This document shows, piece by piece, positions 1 to 6,274 of a stretch of 7,491 nt of DNA (its first letter is position 1; every line of letters starts with the position of its first letter). The position numbers were made by a program, and so were the translations under genes. The notes under the pieces were generated by a model, which saw only the letters and a program-made list of their open reading frames with translations, ran no database searches and was not told the DNA's origin. The stretch is from Dehalococcoidia bacterium (GTDB taxonomy: Bacteria > Chloroflexota > Dehalococcoidia > UBA2979). Location: contig SCTU01000147.1 of the NCBI GenBank assembly GCA_004297315.1, positions 1 to 7,491 of the forward strand. The letters run 5' to 3'.

Positions 1-787
1 TGCCGCCGCTGACGTCTTCGAGGGCTCGTTCTATCGCCTCCAGGTGCGTGTCCAGTGTGTCGATGACGGCCGATGCGGCGGCGCTGTTGATGCCGGCCTC
101 GTGGGCCACGGTGTCGGGCATGGCCGTGTACAGGTACGTGAACGTCGGCCCGGCGGCCTCGCGGACGCGCTGCACCGTGGTCGTGACCATCTCGGCCTGC
201 CGGTGGTACGCGATCCGGCGCGCCGCGCCGGACATCCAGCGGGTAAACACGGAGTCGATGATCGCGGACGGCATGATGACGGCTGAGTCTCGCGTGATGC
301 GCGGCAACAGCAGAGGGGCGGTGAGCAACGTCTCCGCTGCAACGCCCAGTTCCTTCAGGTCCCGCCCGTCGGCCGCGCGCTGATGCGCGAACACGGTCAC
401 GGGCGCCTCGATCAAAGGGAGGTGCGTCCACCATCCGAGGATGGCGTGCTGCGCCGGGTACTCGCCGGTCGCGAGCGAGGTGATGGCGACCGGCGTCGTC
501 GCCGGGAAGGGTGCGCGGATCGCACGGAGCATCCGGCGTCGCAGCCACGTGTTGCGCGCGAGCCGGTCCACGGCGTCCACGCCGAGGCCGTCTGCCAGGA
601 CCAGGACGATGTGGCGGGCCTCGCGCACGCGGCCGGCGATCGCCCGCGCATGGTCGCCGAGGGGCACGTCCGCGCCGCAGGCGGACGCGACGCCTCGGAT
701 CACGTCCACCACGTCCATGTACGTCGCGTCGGGACGCAGCAGCGATCCCGCCGCGAACGCCTCCAGCAATTGTTCCCGGTCAGGCAA
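1..787 (-). CDS. Alkaline phosphatase / nucleotide pyrophosphatase superfamily protein (3' end outside window)
   Basis: Metal-dependent phosphohydrolase or phosphodiesterase of the type I phosphodiesterase/nucleotide pyrophosphatase fold (Phosphodiest, alkaline phosphatase superfamily). 262 residues are visible and the C-terminus runs off the left edge. Seen: VLVLADGLGVD at about 61-71 with the first metal-ligand Asp at 66; the nucleophile segment PATTPVAITSLATG (95-108) with Thr97/98 as the nucleophile candidate, followed by His114; and YTAMPDTVAHEAG (220-232) giving Asp225 and His229. These match in order and spacing the Asp54, Thr90, Asp210 and His214 positions of known nucleotide pyrophosphatases; the remaining ligands would lie past the edge. 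There is no signal peptide, so a cytoplasmic location is likely. The start is a TTG, chosen because AAGGAGG lies 5 nt upstream and the frame is closed by a stop just before it. It is the last visible gene of the leftward run, 77 nt after the MFS gene. The substrate cannot be told from sequence. Confidence 0.88.
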   Translation of the reverse strand, partial: MPDREQLLEAFAAGSLLRPDATYMDVVDVIRGVASACGADVPLGDHARAIAGRVREARHIVLVLADGLGVDAVDRLARNTWLRRRMLRAIRAPFPATTPVAITSLATGEYPAQHAILGWWTHLPLIEAPVTVFAHQRAADGRDLKELGVAAETLLTAPLLLPRITRDSAVIMPSAIIDSVFTRWMSGAARRIAYHRQAEMVTTTVQRVREAAGPTFTYLYTAMPDTVAHEAGINSAAASAVIDTLDTHLEAIERALEDVSGG

Positions 788-792
788 GCGCG

Positions 793-799
793 CCTCCTT
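793..799 (-). promoter_or_regulatory. Strong ribosome binding site fixing a TTG start
   Basis: On the minus strand AAGGAGG is followed by 5 nt (CGCGC) and then TTG at 787-785. The only nearby ATG upstream, in the CTGCCATGCCC context, reaches TGA after four codons. A GTG closer by is in another frame and also stops quickly. This site therefore decides the phosphatase start. Confidence 0.8.
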
Positions 800-864
800 G
801 CACGTCAGCCTAAGGGCATGGCAGCGGCGGGGTGTGTCCGGCGACGATCCGTGAGCGCCGTGGA

Positions 865-2154
865 TTACGTCGCGCTGTAGCGGTACTGCCGCAGCCCGGA
901 GACGGCGCGCCAGACGGCCAGCGTGATGGCGAGGGAGAGCAGCCCGCCGAGTTGCATCGTGCGCGCGGACCCGATTTCAGCGGCCATGAATCCGACCCAG
1001 ACCGTCCCAACGTTGTTCGCGGTCACGGCGGCCAGGTAGCCGAGGCTCATGGTCCGGCCGCGCATCGCATCGGGTGTCTCCAACTGCACCATGGTCTCCC
1101 GCATCGTCACGGAGACGCCGTCCGTGCCGCCCATCAGTAGAATCACGAGGGTGCCCATCCAGAGCGCGTTTGCCGTGCCGAAGAGGAAGACCGCGACGGA
1201 GAAGCCAACGGTCGCGTAGACGACGAGCATCCCCTTCTTCGGATAGCGCTCGAATGCCACGACCGTGAGCGAGCCGAGGACGGAGCCGAGCGAGTTCGCG
1301 GCTGTGAGGATGCCGACGGCGCCCGCGCCGCCGCGGAAGAGCCCGCTGGCGAGGGCGGGAAGCACCTGCCGGTAGAACGTGAACACGGTCATGCCGATGT
1401 CGAGCATATAGAGCCCGGGCAGCAGCCCGTGCCTGCGCACGAAGGTGAACCCCTCCCATGCCCTCCGCACCACCTCGCGCGGGCCGCCGGTGATCACCTG
1501 GCCGGGGGCGAGGACGGCGCGCGTGTCGGCGCGGATCGCGAGCGGCATGAACACGCTTGGCAGCGCGGTCAGCGCGGCCATCACGAACGCCGCGGTCAGG
1601 CCCAGGTACTCGGCGACGGCCGCGAACATCAGCGGGGCGAGGACCGAGCCGAATTGCCTCGTGATGTTGTCGGCGCTGACGGCATGCATCAGGTGCGTGC
1701 GGGGGACGACGTTCGCCGTCAGCGCGCCGCGCGCCGGTTGCGCCAGCACCGTCGTGACCCCCAGGACGCCGGTCGCCGCATAGATGTGCAGCGGCACGAG
1801 CGCGTCCGCGACCGCGAGCGCGGCGAGGACGGCGAGCACGGCAAGCGTGACCGCCTGTGTGCCGGCGAGGAGCCGCTTGCGGTCGAACTGGTCGGCAAGG
1901 GTGCCGCCCCAGATCAGCGCCACGATCTGGACGAAGAGTTGCACGACGCCGAGCAGCGCGAGTCGCGCCGCCGACCCGGTCTCCTCGAACAGCCACACTG
2001 CAGTGACGAGGATGGCCAACTGGCCGGTGATCGTGTACGCGGCGGAGCCGAGCCAGAGCAGCCGGTAGTCGCGGAACGTGAAAGGCGACCAGATGGTCAC
2101 CCGCACCGCCCGGCGGTCCCCCGGCTCAGCGGCTGGCGGCGTCGAGTTGCTCAC
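865..2154 (-). CDS. MFS transporter, MFS_3 / EntS-like exporter
   Basis: Integral membrane secondary transporter of the major facilitator superfamily, 429 residues, the usual size for a 12-helix member. Seen: successive hydrophobic segments from about residue 32 to 415; motif A in the first cytoplasmic loop (GGTLADQFDRKRLL, 83-96) with the conserved Asp87 and the basic RKR; the QPARGALTANVVPR stretch (139-152) typical of the MFS_3 branch that includes the enterobactin exporter EntS; and PDAMRGRTMSLGYLA (361-375) in the second half, also characteristic of this branch. The substrate is unknown; export driven by the proton gradient is inferred from the family. The start is GTG with GGAGG 6 nt upstream. 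It overlaps the 3' end of the upstream thioredoxin-domain gene by 29 nt, so the two are probably co-transcribed and translationally coupled. No siderophore genes are nearby to support a siderophore role. Confidence 0.93.
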   Translation of the reverse strand: MSNSTPPAAEPGDRRAVRVTIWSPFTFRDYRLLWLGSAAYTITGQLAILVTAVWLFEETGSAARLALLGVVQLFVQIVALIWGGTLADQFDRKRLLAGTQAVTLAVLAVLAALAVADALVPLHIYAATGVLGVTTVLAQPARGALTANVVPRTHLMHAVSADNITRQFGSVLAPLMFAAVAEYLGLTAAFVMAALTALPSVFMPLAIRADTRAVLAPGQVITGGPREVVRRAWEGFTFVRRHGLLPGLYMLDIGMTVFTFYRQVLPALASGLFRGGAGAVGILTAANSLGSVLGSLTVVAFERYPKKGMLVVYATVGFSVAVFLFGTANALWMGTLVILLMGGTDGVSVTMRETMVQLETPDAMRGRTMSLGYLAAVTANNVGTVWVGFMAAEIGSARTMQLGGLLSLAITLAVWRAVSGLRQYRYSAT

Positions 2155-4198
2155 GCAAGGCCTCCGGAGTGCGGGCTGGCAGATCGCACACCATCGCCCG
2201 GCAGACGTAGGCGGCGGCCTCGCCCGGCGACACGTCGCGGCCTTCCAGGAGTGGGAGCGAGCCGCCGGACTCGGCGGGAACGATGACCGTCGTCGGCAGG
2301 AAGCGGCGGGCGACCTCGCGCTCGAACGGGGCGCGCACTCCGGGAGCGCCGACGATGGCGACCTCGCGCGGTGGCGCGGCGATCAGGTCGAGCGCGAGCA
2401 ACGTGGAACCGAAGCCGGTGACGGCGCGCTGCAACTGGCCCGCCACGAGCGACAGGACTTCCCCGCCGATCGCCTCCCACTCCTCGTTGCCCGTGTAGCG
2501 GGCGAGCCAGGTCGCGAACAGCGCCATCGCTCCGTTGCCGCTCGGCGTGGCCGCGTCGAAGAACGGCTTCTGGCGGAGGATCAGTTCCTCGCCGTCGAGG
2601 GGCGACTCGAAGAAGCCGCCGCGTCCCTCGTCATGGAACTGGTCAAGCGCGTCGTCGAGCAGCCGCCGTGCCCACTCCAAGTGTGCGATCTCGCCGGTGG
2701 CCTTGAACAGCTCGAGGAGGCCCAGCCCGACGAACGCGTAGTCCTCCAGCAACCCCTCGACCTTCGCCTCACCGGCCTTCCAGGTGTGGAGCAGGCCGTC
2801 GTCCCACATCTCGCGCTGCAGGAACGCTGCTGTGCGCGCCGCCACCTCGAGGTAGTGCGCGTCGCCGAGCACACGACCGCACTCCGCGAACGCCGCGAGG
2901 GCGAGCCCGTTCCAGGAGGCGAGCACCTTGTCGTCGAGGCCCGGGTGGACGCGCCGTCCCCGCTCGGCGCGCAGCCGCTCGCGCAACGCCGGGAGGCGCG
3001 CCTCGATCGCCGCGGCGTCGAGGCCGAGGTCGCGCGCGCAGTCGTCGAGCGGCCTCGGACGGTGCAGGACGTTCTGGCGGCCGAACTCCGGGTGGTGCGG
3101 GTCCTCGAAGTTCCCGGCCTCCGTCACGCCGTACACGGTGCGGAAGAGTCGCCCGTCCTCGGCGCCGAAAGCCGCGTCGATCTGGGCGGGCGACCAGACG
3201 AAGAACTTCCCCTCGATGCCCTCGGTGTCGGCGTCCTGCGCGGCGTAGAAGCCGCCCGCCGGGTCGAGCATCTCGCGTTCGAGGTAGCCGAGGGTCTCGC
3301 GGACGACGCGTTCGAACGCGGGGTCGCCGGTCAACTGGAAGGCGTGAAGGTAGAGCCGCGCCAGTTGGGCGTTGTCGTAGAGCATCTTTTCGAAATGCGG
3401 CACCAGCCAGCGCGCGTCGACGGAGTAGCGGTGGAAGCCACCGCCGAGATGGTCGTAGATGCCCCCGTCCATCATCCGTCGCAGCGTCGTCGTGACGAGG
3501 TCGAGCGCGCTCGGCTCCAGCGGGTCGTCCGGATGGCTCACGTGGTAGGCCAGCAGGAATTCGAGGTTCGAGGGCGAGGGGAACTTCGGCGCTCCTCCGA
3601 AGCCTCCCCACTCCTCGTCGAACTCGTTGCGCAGCGCCTCGACGACGCGTGAGGGCAAGGCGGCGTCGACGGCGGCCGTGACGCCGCTGTTCACGCGCTG
3701 CGTCGCCTCCTGCAGCTGGGTCGTGATCTTCTCCGCCGAGTCGACGACCTTCTCGCGGTCAGCCTCCCATGCGTCGTGGATCGAGCGCAGCAGCCGAGAG
3801 AACGCGGGGCGGCCATGGGAGTCGACGGCGGGGAAGTAGGTGCCGGCGTAGAACGGCTTGAGGTCGGGCGTGAGGAAGACGGTCATCGGCCAACCGCCCT
3901 GGCCGGTCAGCGCCTGTGTCACCGTCATGTAGACGGAGTCCACGTCCGGGCGCTCCTCGCGGTCGACCTTCACGCTGACGAACCAGTCGTTCATCAGCGC
4001 GGCGGTCGCGGGGTCCTCGAAGGACTCGTGCGCCATCACGTGACACCAGTGACACGAGGAGTAGCCGACGGAGAGGATGATCGGCTTGCCGTCTGCGCGG
4101 GCGCGCGCGAACGCCTCGTCGCCCCACGGGTACCAGTCGACGGGGTTCTCCGCGTGCTGGCGGAGGTAGGGGCTGCTCTCCCCGGCCAGGCGGTTCAT
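2126..4198 (-). CDS. Thioredoxin domain-containing protein, YyaL / DUF255 (Thioredox_DsbH) family
   Basis: 690-residue cytoplasmic protein of the family that includes Bacillus subtilis YyaL and human SPATA20; the family's biochemical role is not settled. Seen: the family-typical N-terminus MNRLAGESSPYLRQHAENPV, then an N-terminal thioredoxin-like domain (about 1-165) with the active-site motif Cys49-His-Trp-Cys52, VKVDREERPDVD (77-88) and the GGWP cis-proline loop (101-104). An alpha/alpha-barrel region follows at about 185-600, resembling glycosidase or epimerase barrels, with GGFGGAPKFPSP (198-209), DHLGGGFHRYSVD (249-261), PHFEKMLYDNAQL (267-279) and LDDKVLASWNGLAL (421-434). Length agrees with the family (about 680-700). 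The start at 4198 is chosen by this N-terminus; the 48 in-frame codons upstream have no family character. No clear Shine-Dalgarno precedes it. It is the first gene of the leftward run and overlaps the MFS gene by 29 nt. Stop is TGA. Confidence 0.96.
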   Translation of the reverse strand: MNRLAGESSPYLRQHAENPVDWYPWGDEAFARARADGKPIILSVGYSSCHWCHVMAHESFEDPATAALMNDWFVSVKVDREERPDVDSVYMTVTQALTGQGGWPMTVFLTPDLKPFYAGTYFPAVDSHGRPAFSRLLRSIHDAWEADREKVVDSAEKITTQLQEATQRVNSGVTAAVDAALPSRVVEALRNEFDEEWGGFGGAPKFPSPSNLEFLLAYHVSHPDDPLEPSALDLVTTTLRRMMDGGIYDHLGGGFHRYSVDARWLVPHFEKMLYDNAQLARLYLHAFQLTGDPAFERVVRETLGYLEREMLDPAGGFYAAQDADTEGIEGKFFVWSPAQIDAAFGAEDGRLFRTVYGVTEAGNFEDPHHPEFGRQNVLHRPRPLDDCARDLGLDAAAIEARLPALRERLRAERGRRVHPGLDDKVLASWNGLALAAFAECGRVLGDAHYLEVAARTAAFLQREMWDDGLLHTWKAGEAKVEGLLEDYAFVGLGLLELFKATGEIAHLEWARRLLDDALDQFHDEGRGGFFESPLDGEELILRQKPFFDAATPSGNGAMALFATWLARYTGNEEWEAIGGEVLSLVAGQLQRAVTGFGSTLLALDLIAAPPREVAIVGAPGVRAPFEREVARRFLPTTVIVPAESGGSLPLLEGRDVSPGEAAAYVCRAMVCDLPARTPEALREQLDAASR
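2161..2165 (-). promoter_or_regulatory. Ribosome binding site for the MFS gene, inside the upstream gene
   Basis: GGAGG on the minus strand lies 6 nt (CCTTGC) before the GTG start at 2154-2152. It sits within the last codons of the thioredoxin-domain gene, which supports the overlapping GTG start rather than a later GTG about 15-17 codons downstream. Confidence 0.7.
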
Positions 4199-4283
4199 CG
4201 AGGGCGTCCCATCCGTCTGAGCCAACCGAGTAGAAACGGTAGCATGGGCCGCGTACCGCCCGACCACCCGCCGAGGATCGCCC
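4199..4283. promoter_or_regulatory. Divergent intergenic region between YyaL-type gene and GNAT gene
   Basis: These 85 bp separate two divergent starts and should hold promoters for both. A small A/T-richer island at 4227-4246 stands out from the surrounding GC-rich DNA. Candidate -10 hexamers are TAGCAT (4240-4245) for the rightward gene and TCTACT (4234-4229, minus strand) for the leftward run. Neither has a good -35 at the right spacing, so the assignment rests mainly on position. Confidence 0.35.
4273..4277 (+). promoter_or_regulatory. Ribosome binding site for the original GNAT start
   Basis: GAGGA with 6 nt (TCGCCC) before the GTG at 4284-4286. It shows that the true gene began upstream of the internal amber codon, since the downstream candidate start at 4446 has no comparable site. 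Confidence 0.6.
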
Positions 4284-4802
4284 GTGCCTCCCGACCCCAC
4301 CCTCCGCGTCCGTCCGGCGAAACCCTCGGACGCCGCTGCCATCGTCGAGTTCGTGCGTGGCCTCGCGCGCTTCGAGCGTGAGCCGGCCGAGCACGTGGTT
4401 CTGACCGTGCGCGATATCTAGCGCGACGGCTTTGGCCCGCGCCCGGTGTTCGAGGTCCTCATCGCCGAACGCCTCGGCGAGCCCGATCCGGCCGCCGTCG
4501 GGTTCGCGCTGTTCTTCCCGAACTACTCGACGTGGGAGGGGCGCCCCGGGATCTATATCGAGGACCTGCTCGTCGTCGAGGAGGAGCGAGGCCGGGGCGT
4601 CGGCCGCGCGCTCCTCGCCGCCATCGCCTGCCTGGCCCAGGAGCGCGACGCCGCGCGCATCGAGCTCGCGGTGCTCGACTGGAACCCGGCGCGTGGCTTC
4701 TACGAGGCGTTCGGGATGTCGCAACAGAGCGAGTGGCTGCCGTACCGGATGGAGCGGGACGCGATCGCGCGCCTCGCGTTGGAGGTCTCGCCCGAGGTCT
4801 AG
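4284..4802 (+). pseudogene. GNAT family N-acetyltransferase gene interrupted by an in-frame amber codon
   Basis: Reading from the GTG at 4284, 45 residues (starting VPPDPTLRVRPAKPSDAAAI) form the usual first strand and helix of a GNAT domain. TAG at 4419-4421 (codon 46) then interrupts the frame, and it resumes directly with RDGFGPRPVFEVLIAE and continues to a final TAG at 4800-4802. Without the amber the product would be 172 residues, normal for single-domain GNATs. Seen in the second part: YIEDLLVVEEERGRGVGRALL with the acetyl-CoA pyrophosphate-binding RGRGVG loop at about 102-107, VLDWNPARGFYEAFG with Asn134 and Tyr140. The pattern is close to the diamine/thialysine acetyltransferase (SSAT-like) branch, where YLEDxxV and AxWNxxxxxFY are shared; the acceptor is inferred only. 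No frameshift is needed on either side of the TAG, so the lesion is a single codon. Either the gene is a recent pseudogene, or the base is a sequencing or assembly error, or a small amount of readthrough occurs. Confidence 0.8.
4446..4802 (+). CDS. C-terminal GNAT acetyltransferase fragment downstream of the amber codon
   Basis: This is the open remainder of the interrupted acetyltransferase gene, 118 residues from a GTG at 4446, the first plausible start after the amber. It retains the acetyl-CoA-binding motif A loop (RGRGVG, residues 48-53 of this fragment) and the Asn80/Tyr86 region, but lacks the first strand and helices that shape the acceptor site. No Shine-Dalgarno precedes the GTG, so independent translation is doubtful. 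Automatic annotation would probably call this as a complete short acetyltransferase. I regard it as part of the broken gene unless the amber proves to be an error. Its stop TAG interlocks with the stop of the convergent thioesterase gene. Confidence 0.5.
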   Translation: MFEVLIAERLGEPDPAAVGFALFFPNYSTWEGRPGIYIEDLLVVEEERGRGVGRALLAAIACLAQERDAARIELAVLDWNPARGFYEAFGMSQQSEWLPYRMERDAIARLALEVSPEV

Positions 4803-5623
4803 CGTCCGTTCGCGAGGCGGGATTGCGTGACCCGGCCGTAGCGCCCGCGCTCGTCGTACCAGATCGACTCCACGAGGCCGACGCCGGCCGACTCGTCGCG
4901 GTGGTCGACGCGCACGCAGAACCACTCGCCCACGGGTTCGCGCGTCAGGTTGAGGTTGATGTCGGCGTTGATGTACGAGAGCCCCTCACCAGCGCCGGCG
5001 ATGTTCCCCAGGGCGTTGCCGAAGTCGGACAGCGCGGCGGCCTGAGTCAGCGGAGTCGTTTCCTCGCCTTCGATGAATGGGACGGGGATGCGCATCCACG
5101 TGACCGGCGGGCGCTCCTGCTCGGCGGAGACCCAGCGCGTCTCCACTGAGGTGTGGAACCCGGACAGATACGGTCGTCGAAGCAGCGTTTCCGGCGCCGC
5201 GTCGGGCGGCGGGACCGGCCGAGGCCCGCGCGAGACACCCTCGTTCGTGGGGATGCCGTGCGGGCCGGGCGGCGGCGGGTAGATGCCGCCACCGACGGGC
5301 GCCTCCGAGCGCCGCAACAGCAGCGCCGTCGCACGGATCACCTCGACGCCGTCGGCGAGAAGCGTGGCGTCGACGCCGACCACGCGGCGGCCGCTGCGCA
5401 CCGCCTCGACCCGCGTGCGGAGCGGGACGGCGGGCACCATCCGGAAGAGGTCGACGGTCAGGCGCGAGAGCTGCATCTCGCGGTCGTCGATGAACCGCTC
5501 GATGGCGTAGGCGAGGAGGCCCGCCGAGGGGCCGCCGTGCAGGCCATCGGGGCTCCACGGGCTCCTCGCATGGCGCGTGGGGACGTATGAGTCCCCGTCG
5601 CGCGTGAAGATGGCATCGGCCAT
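4799..5623 (-). CDS. Acyl-CoA thioesterase-like protein, double hotdog (4HBT_3 / TesB-like)
   Basis: 274-residue cytoplasmic protein resembling the thioesterase families built from two tandem hotdog folds, which hydrolyse acyl-CoA thioesters to free acid and CoA. Seen: DGLHGGPSAGLLAYAIER (26-43), the HGG helix start typical of the first hotdog; the strand pair LTVDLFRMVP (55-64) and RTRVEAVRSGRRVVGVDATLLADG (69-92); a proline-rich linker (115-142, including YPPPPGPHGIP); and a second hotdog ending with SYINADINLNLTREPVGEW (216-234) and ESIWYDERGRYGRVTQS (252-268), the usual signature of these C-terminal domains. Asp200 in ALSDFGNAL is the likely counterpart of the TesB-type catalytic Asp. The ATG at 5623 has only a weak AGGG about 10 nt upstream. 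It is the last gene of the leftward run, 32 nt after the 64-residue gene, and its stop overlaps that of the convergent GNAT gene. Acyl-chain preference is unknown. Confidence 0.88.
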   Translation of the reverse strand: MADAIFTRDGDSYVPTRHARSPWSPDGLHGGPSAGLLAYAIERFIDDREMQLSRLTVDLFRMVPAVPLRTRVEAVRSGRRVVGVDATLLADGVEVIRATALLLRRSEAPVGGGIYPPPPGPHGIPTNEGVSRGPRPVPPPDAAPETLLRRPYLSGFHTSVETRWVSAEQERPPVTWMRIPVPFIEGEETTPLTQAAALSDFGNALGNIAGAGEGLSYINADINLNLTREPVGEWFCVRVDHRDESAGVGLVESIWYDERGRYGRVTQSRLANGR

Positions 5624-5655
5624 ACGGCACGCGCCCTTTCGTGTTCGGGGATGGG

Positions 5656-5850
5656 TCAGCGGGCGGGCTGGTCAGCCTCGTTGGCCTGGGTGGAGGAGCC
5701 GACCGGCGCCCAGCGGTGGAGTTCGCGCGGGGCGGCCTTGACGGGCTTCTGGGGCTTCGGCAAGAGGGAGCGGACGCGGTCGCGGGCGGTGCGCGCGAAG
5801 GGCGCGGCCGCGGCCATCAGCGGAACCCAGATCTCGACGGGGCAGCCCAT
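5656..5850 (-). CDS. Small protein of unknown function, 64 residues
   Basis: I do not recognise this protein. It begins MGCPVEIWVPLMAAAAPFAR, a short hydrophobic stretch with a cysteine at position 3, followed by a basic helix-like segment (TARDRVRSLLPKPQKPVKAA) and a polar tail. The hydrophobic part (about 5-18) is short for a membrane helix, so membrane association is possible but not shown. It is supported as a gene by an ATG with GGGAG 5 nt upstream (5860-5856), by its place in the gap between two genes on the same strand (50 nt after the ParB-like gene, 32 nt before the thioesterase gene), and by the lack of any better coding frame there. Co-transcription with the reductase and thioesterase is likely. 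Confidence 0.62.
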   Translation of the reverse strand: MGCPVEIWVPLMAAAAPFARTARDRVRSLLPKPQKPVKAAPRELHRWAPVGSSTQANEADQPAR

Positions 5851-5900
5851 GACGTCTCCCTGCTCGCTCCAACGAGCCTAACACCGGTCCGCCCTCGGTT

Positions 5901-6269
5901 CTACGCGGCCGGGGAGACGCGGTCGGGCGGAGGATATTGGGGGAGGCGGCGAGCGCGGACCGTGACGTGCCCGTCGAGCACAGCCCGCGCGATGCGGTGC
6001 ATGCCGTCGATGACCCAGCCATCGTGCGACAACAGGATCGGATCGTCGAGGTCAGCCGCGGCGATGCGTTGAGTGTGCTCGACGACGGAGCGGACGGTGG
6101 GCGGGTGGTCGCCGTCGAACCAGTAGACGGTGTCGTACTCGAAGATCTCCGCGAGCGGGACCTCGGTGATCGCGAGCGTGTCCGCGAGGGCCCTGAGGCG
6201 ATCGACGCGCCACGAGTGACGTTGTCCGTCGATCGTGCGGTTGTGGTACTCGTGCGGCTCGGAGGACAC
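5901..6269 (-). CDS. Small stand-alone ParB-like (ParB N-terminal/sulfiredoxin-fold) protein
   Basis: 122-residue protein beginning VSSEPHEYHNRTIDGQRHSW. Residues 83-100, DGWVIDGMHRIARAVLDG, match the core pattern of ParB N-terminal/sulfiredoxin-fold domains (G-x-x-x-DG-x-HR-x-x-A-x-x-x-G), preceded by PLAEIFEYD (38-46) and DDPILLSHDG (75-84) in the expected order. In ParB this fold binds and hydrolyses CTP; whether this short version does is unknown. There is no helix-turn-helix or dimerisation domain, so a role in chromosome partition is not implied. The GTG start at 6269 lies 5 nt after the TGA of the reductase gene and has no clear Shine-Dalgarno, which suggests translational coupling by reinitiation. 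A longer frame reaching upstream lies over the reductase gene in another frame and looks like shadow sequence. Stop is TAG at 5903-5901. Confidence 0.78.
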   Translation of the reverse strand: MSSEPHEYHNRTIDGQRHSWRVDRLRALADTLAITEVPLAEIFEYDTVYWFDGDHPPTVRSVVEHTQRIAAADLDDPILLSHDGWVIDGMHRIARAVLDGHVTVRARRLPQYPPPDRVSPAA

Positions 6270-6274
6270 AGGGC

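Noticed and set aside
383..880. 165-codon plus-strand open frame
   Set aside because: It is antisense to the phosphohydrolase gene, whose catalytic motifs are clear on the minus strand. The plus-strand product has no motif.
2078..3652. Long open frame (524 codons) on the plus strand
   Set aside because: It lies antisense to the strongly supported YyaL-type gene. Its translation is low-complexity and rich in Arg, Glu and Val with no family motif, as expected for the opposite strand of GC-rich coding DNA.
4199..4342. In-frame 48-codon 5' extension of the YyaL-type gene
   Set aside because: The family begins at MNRLAGE. The extension crosses the divergent promoter region and the GNAT ribosome binding site and has no conserved character.
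4419..4421. Reassigned or pyrrolysine-coding TAG as explanation for the amber codon
   Set aside because: TAG also serves as the terminal stop of this gene, the thioesterase gene and the ParB-like gene, so general reassignment is unlikely. No pyrrolysine gene or methyltransferase is in view.
5862..5877. Small hairpin (GCTCG / CGAGC, 6-nt loop) between the ParB-like and 64-residue genes
   Set aside because: It has only a five-base-pair stem and no T-run after it, and sits directly before a ribosome binding site. It is too weak to call a terminator or regulatory element.
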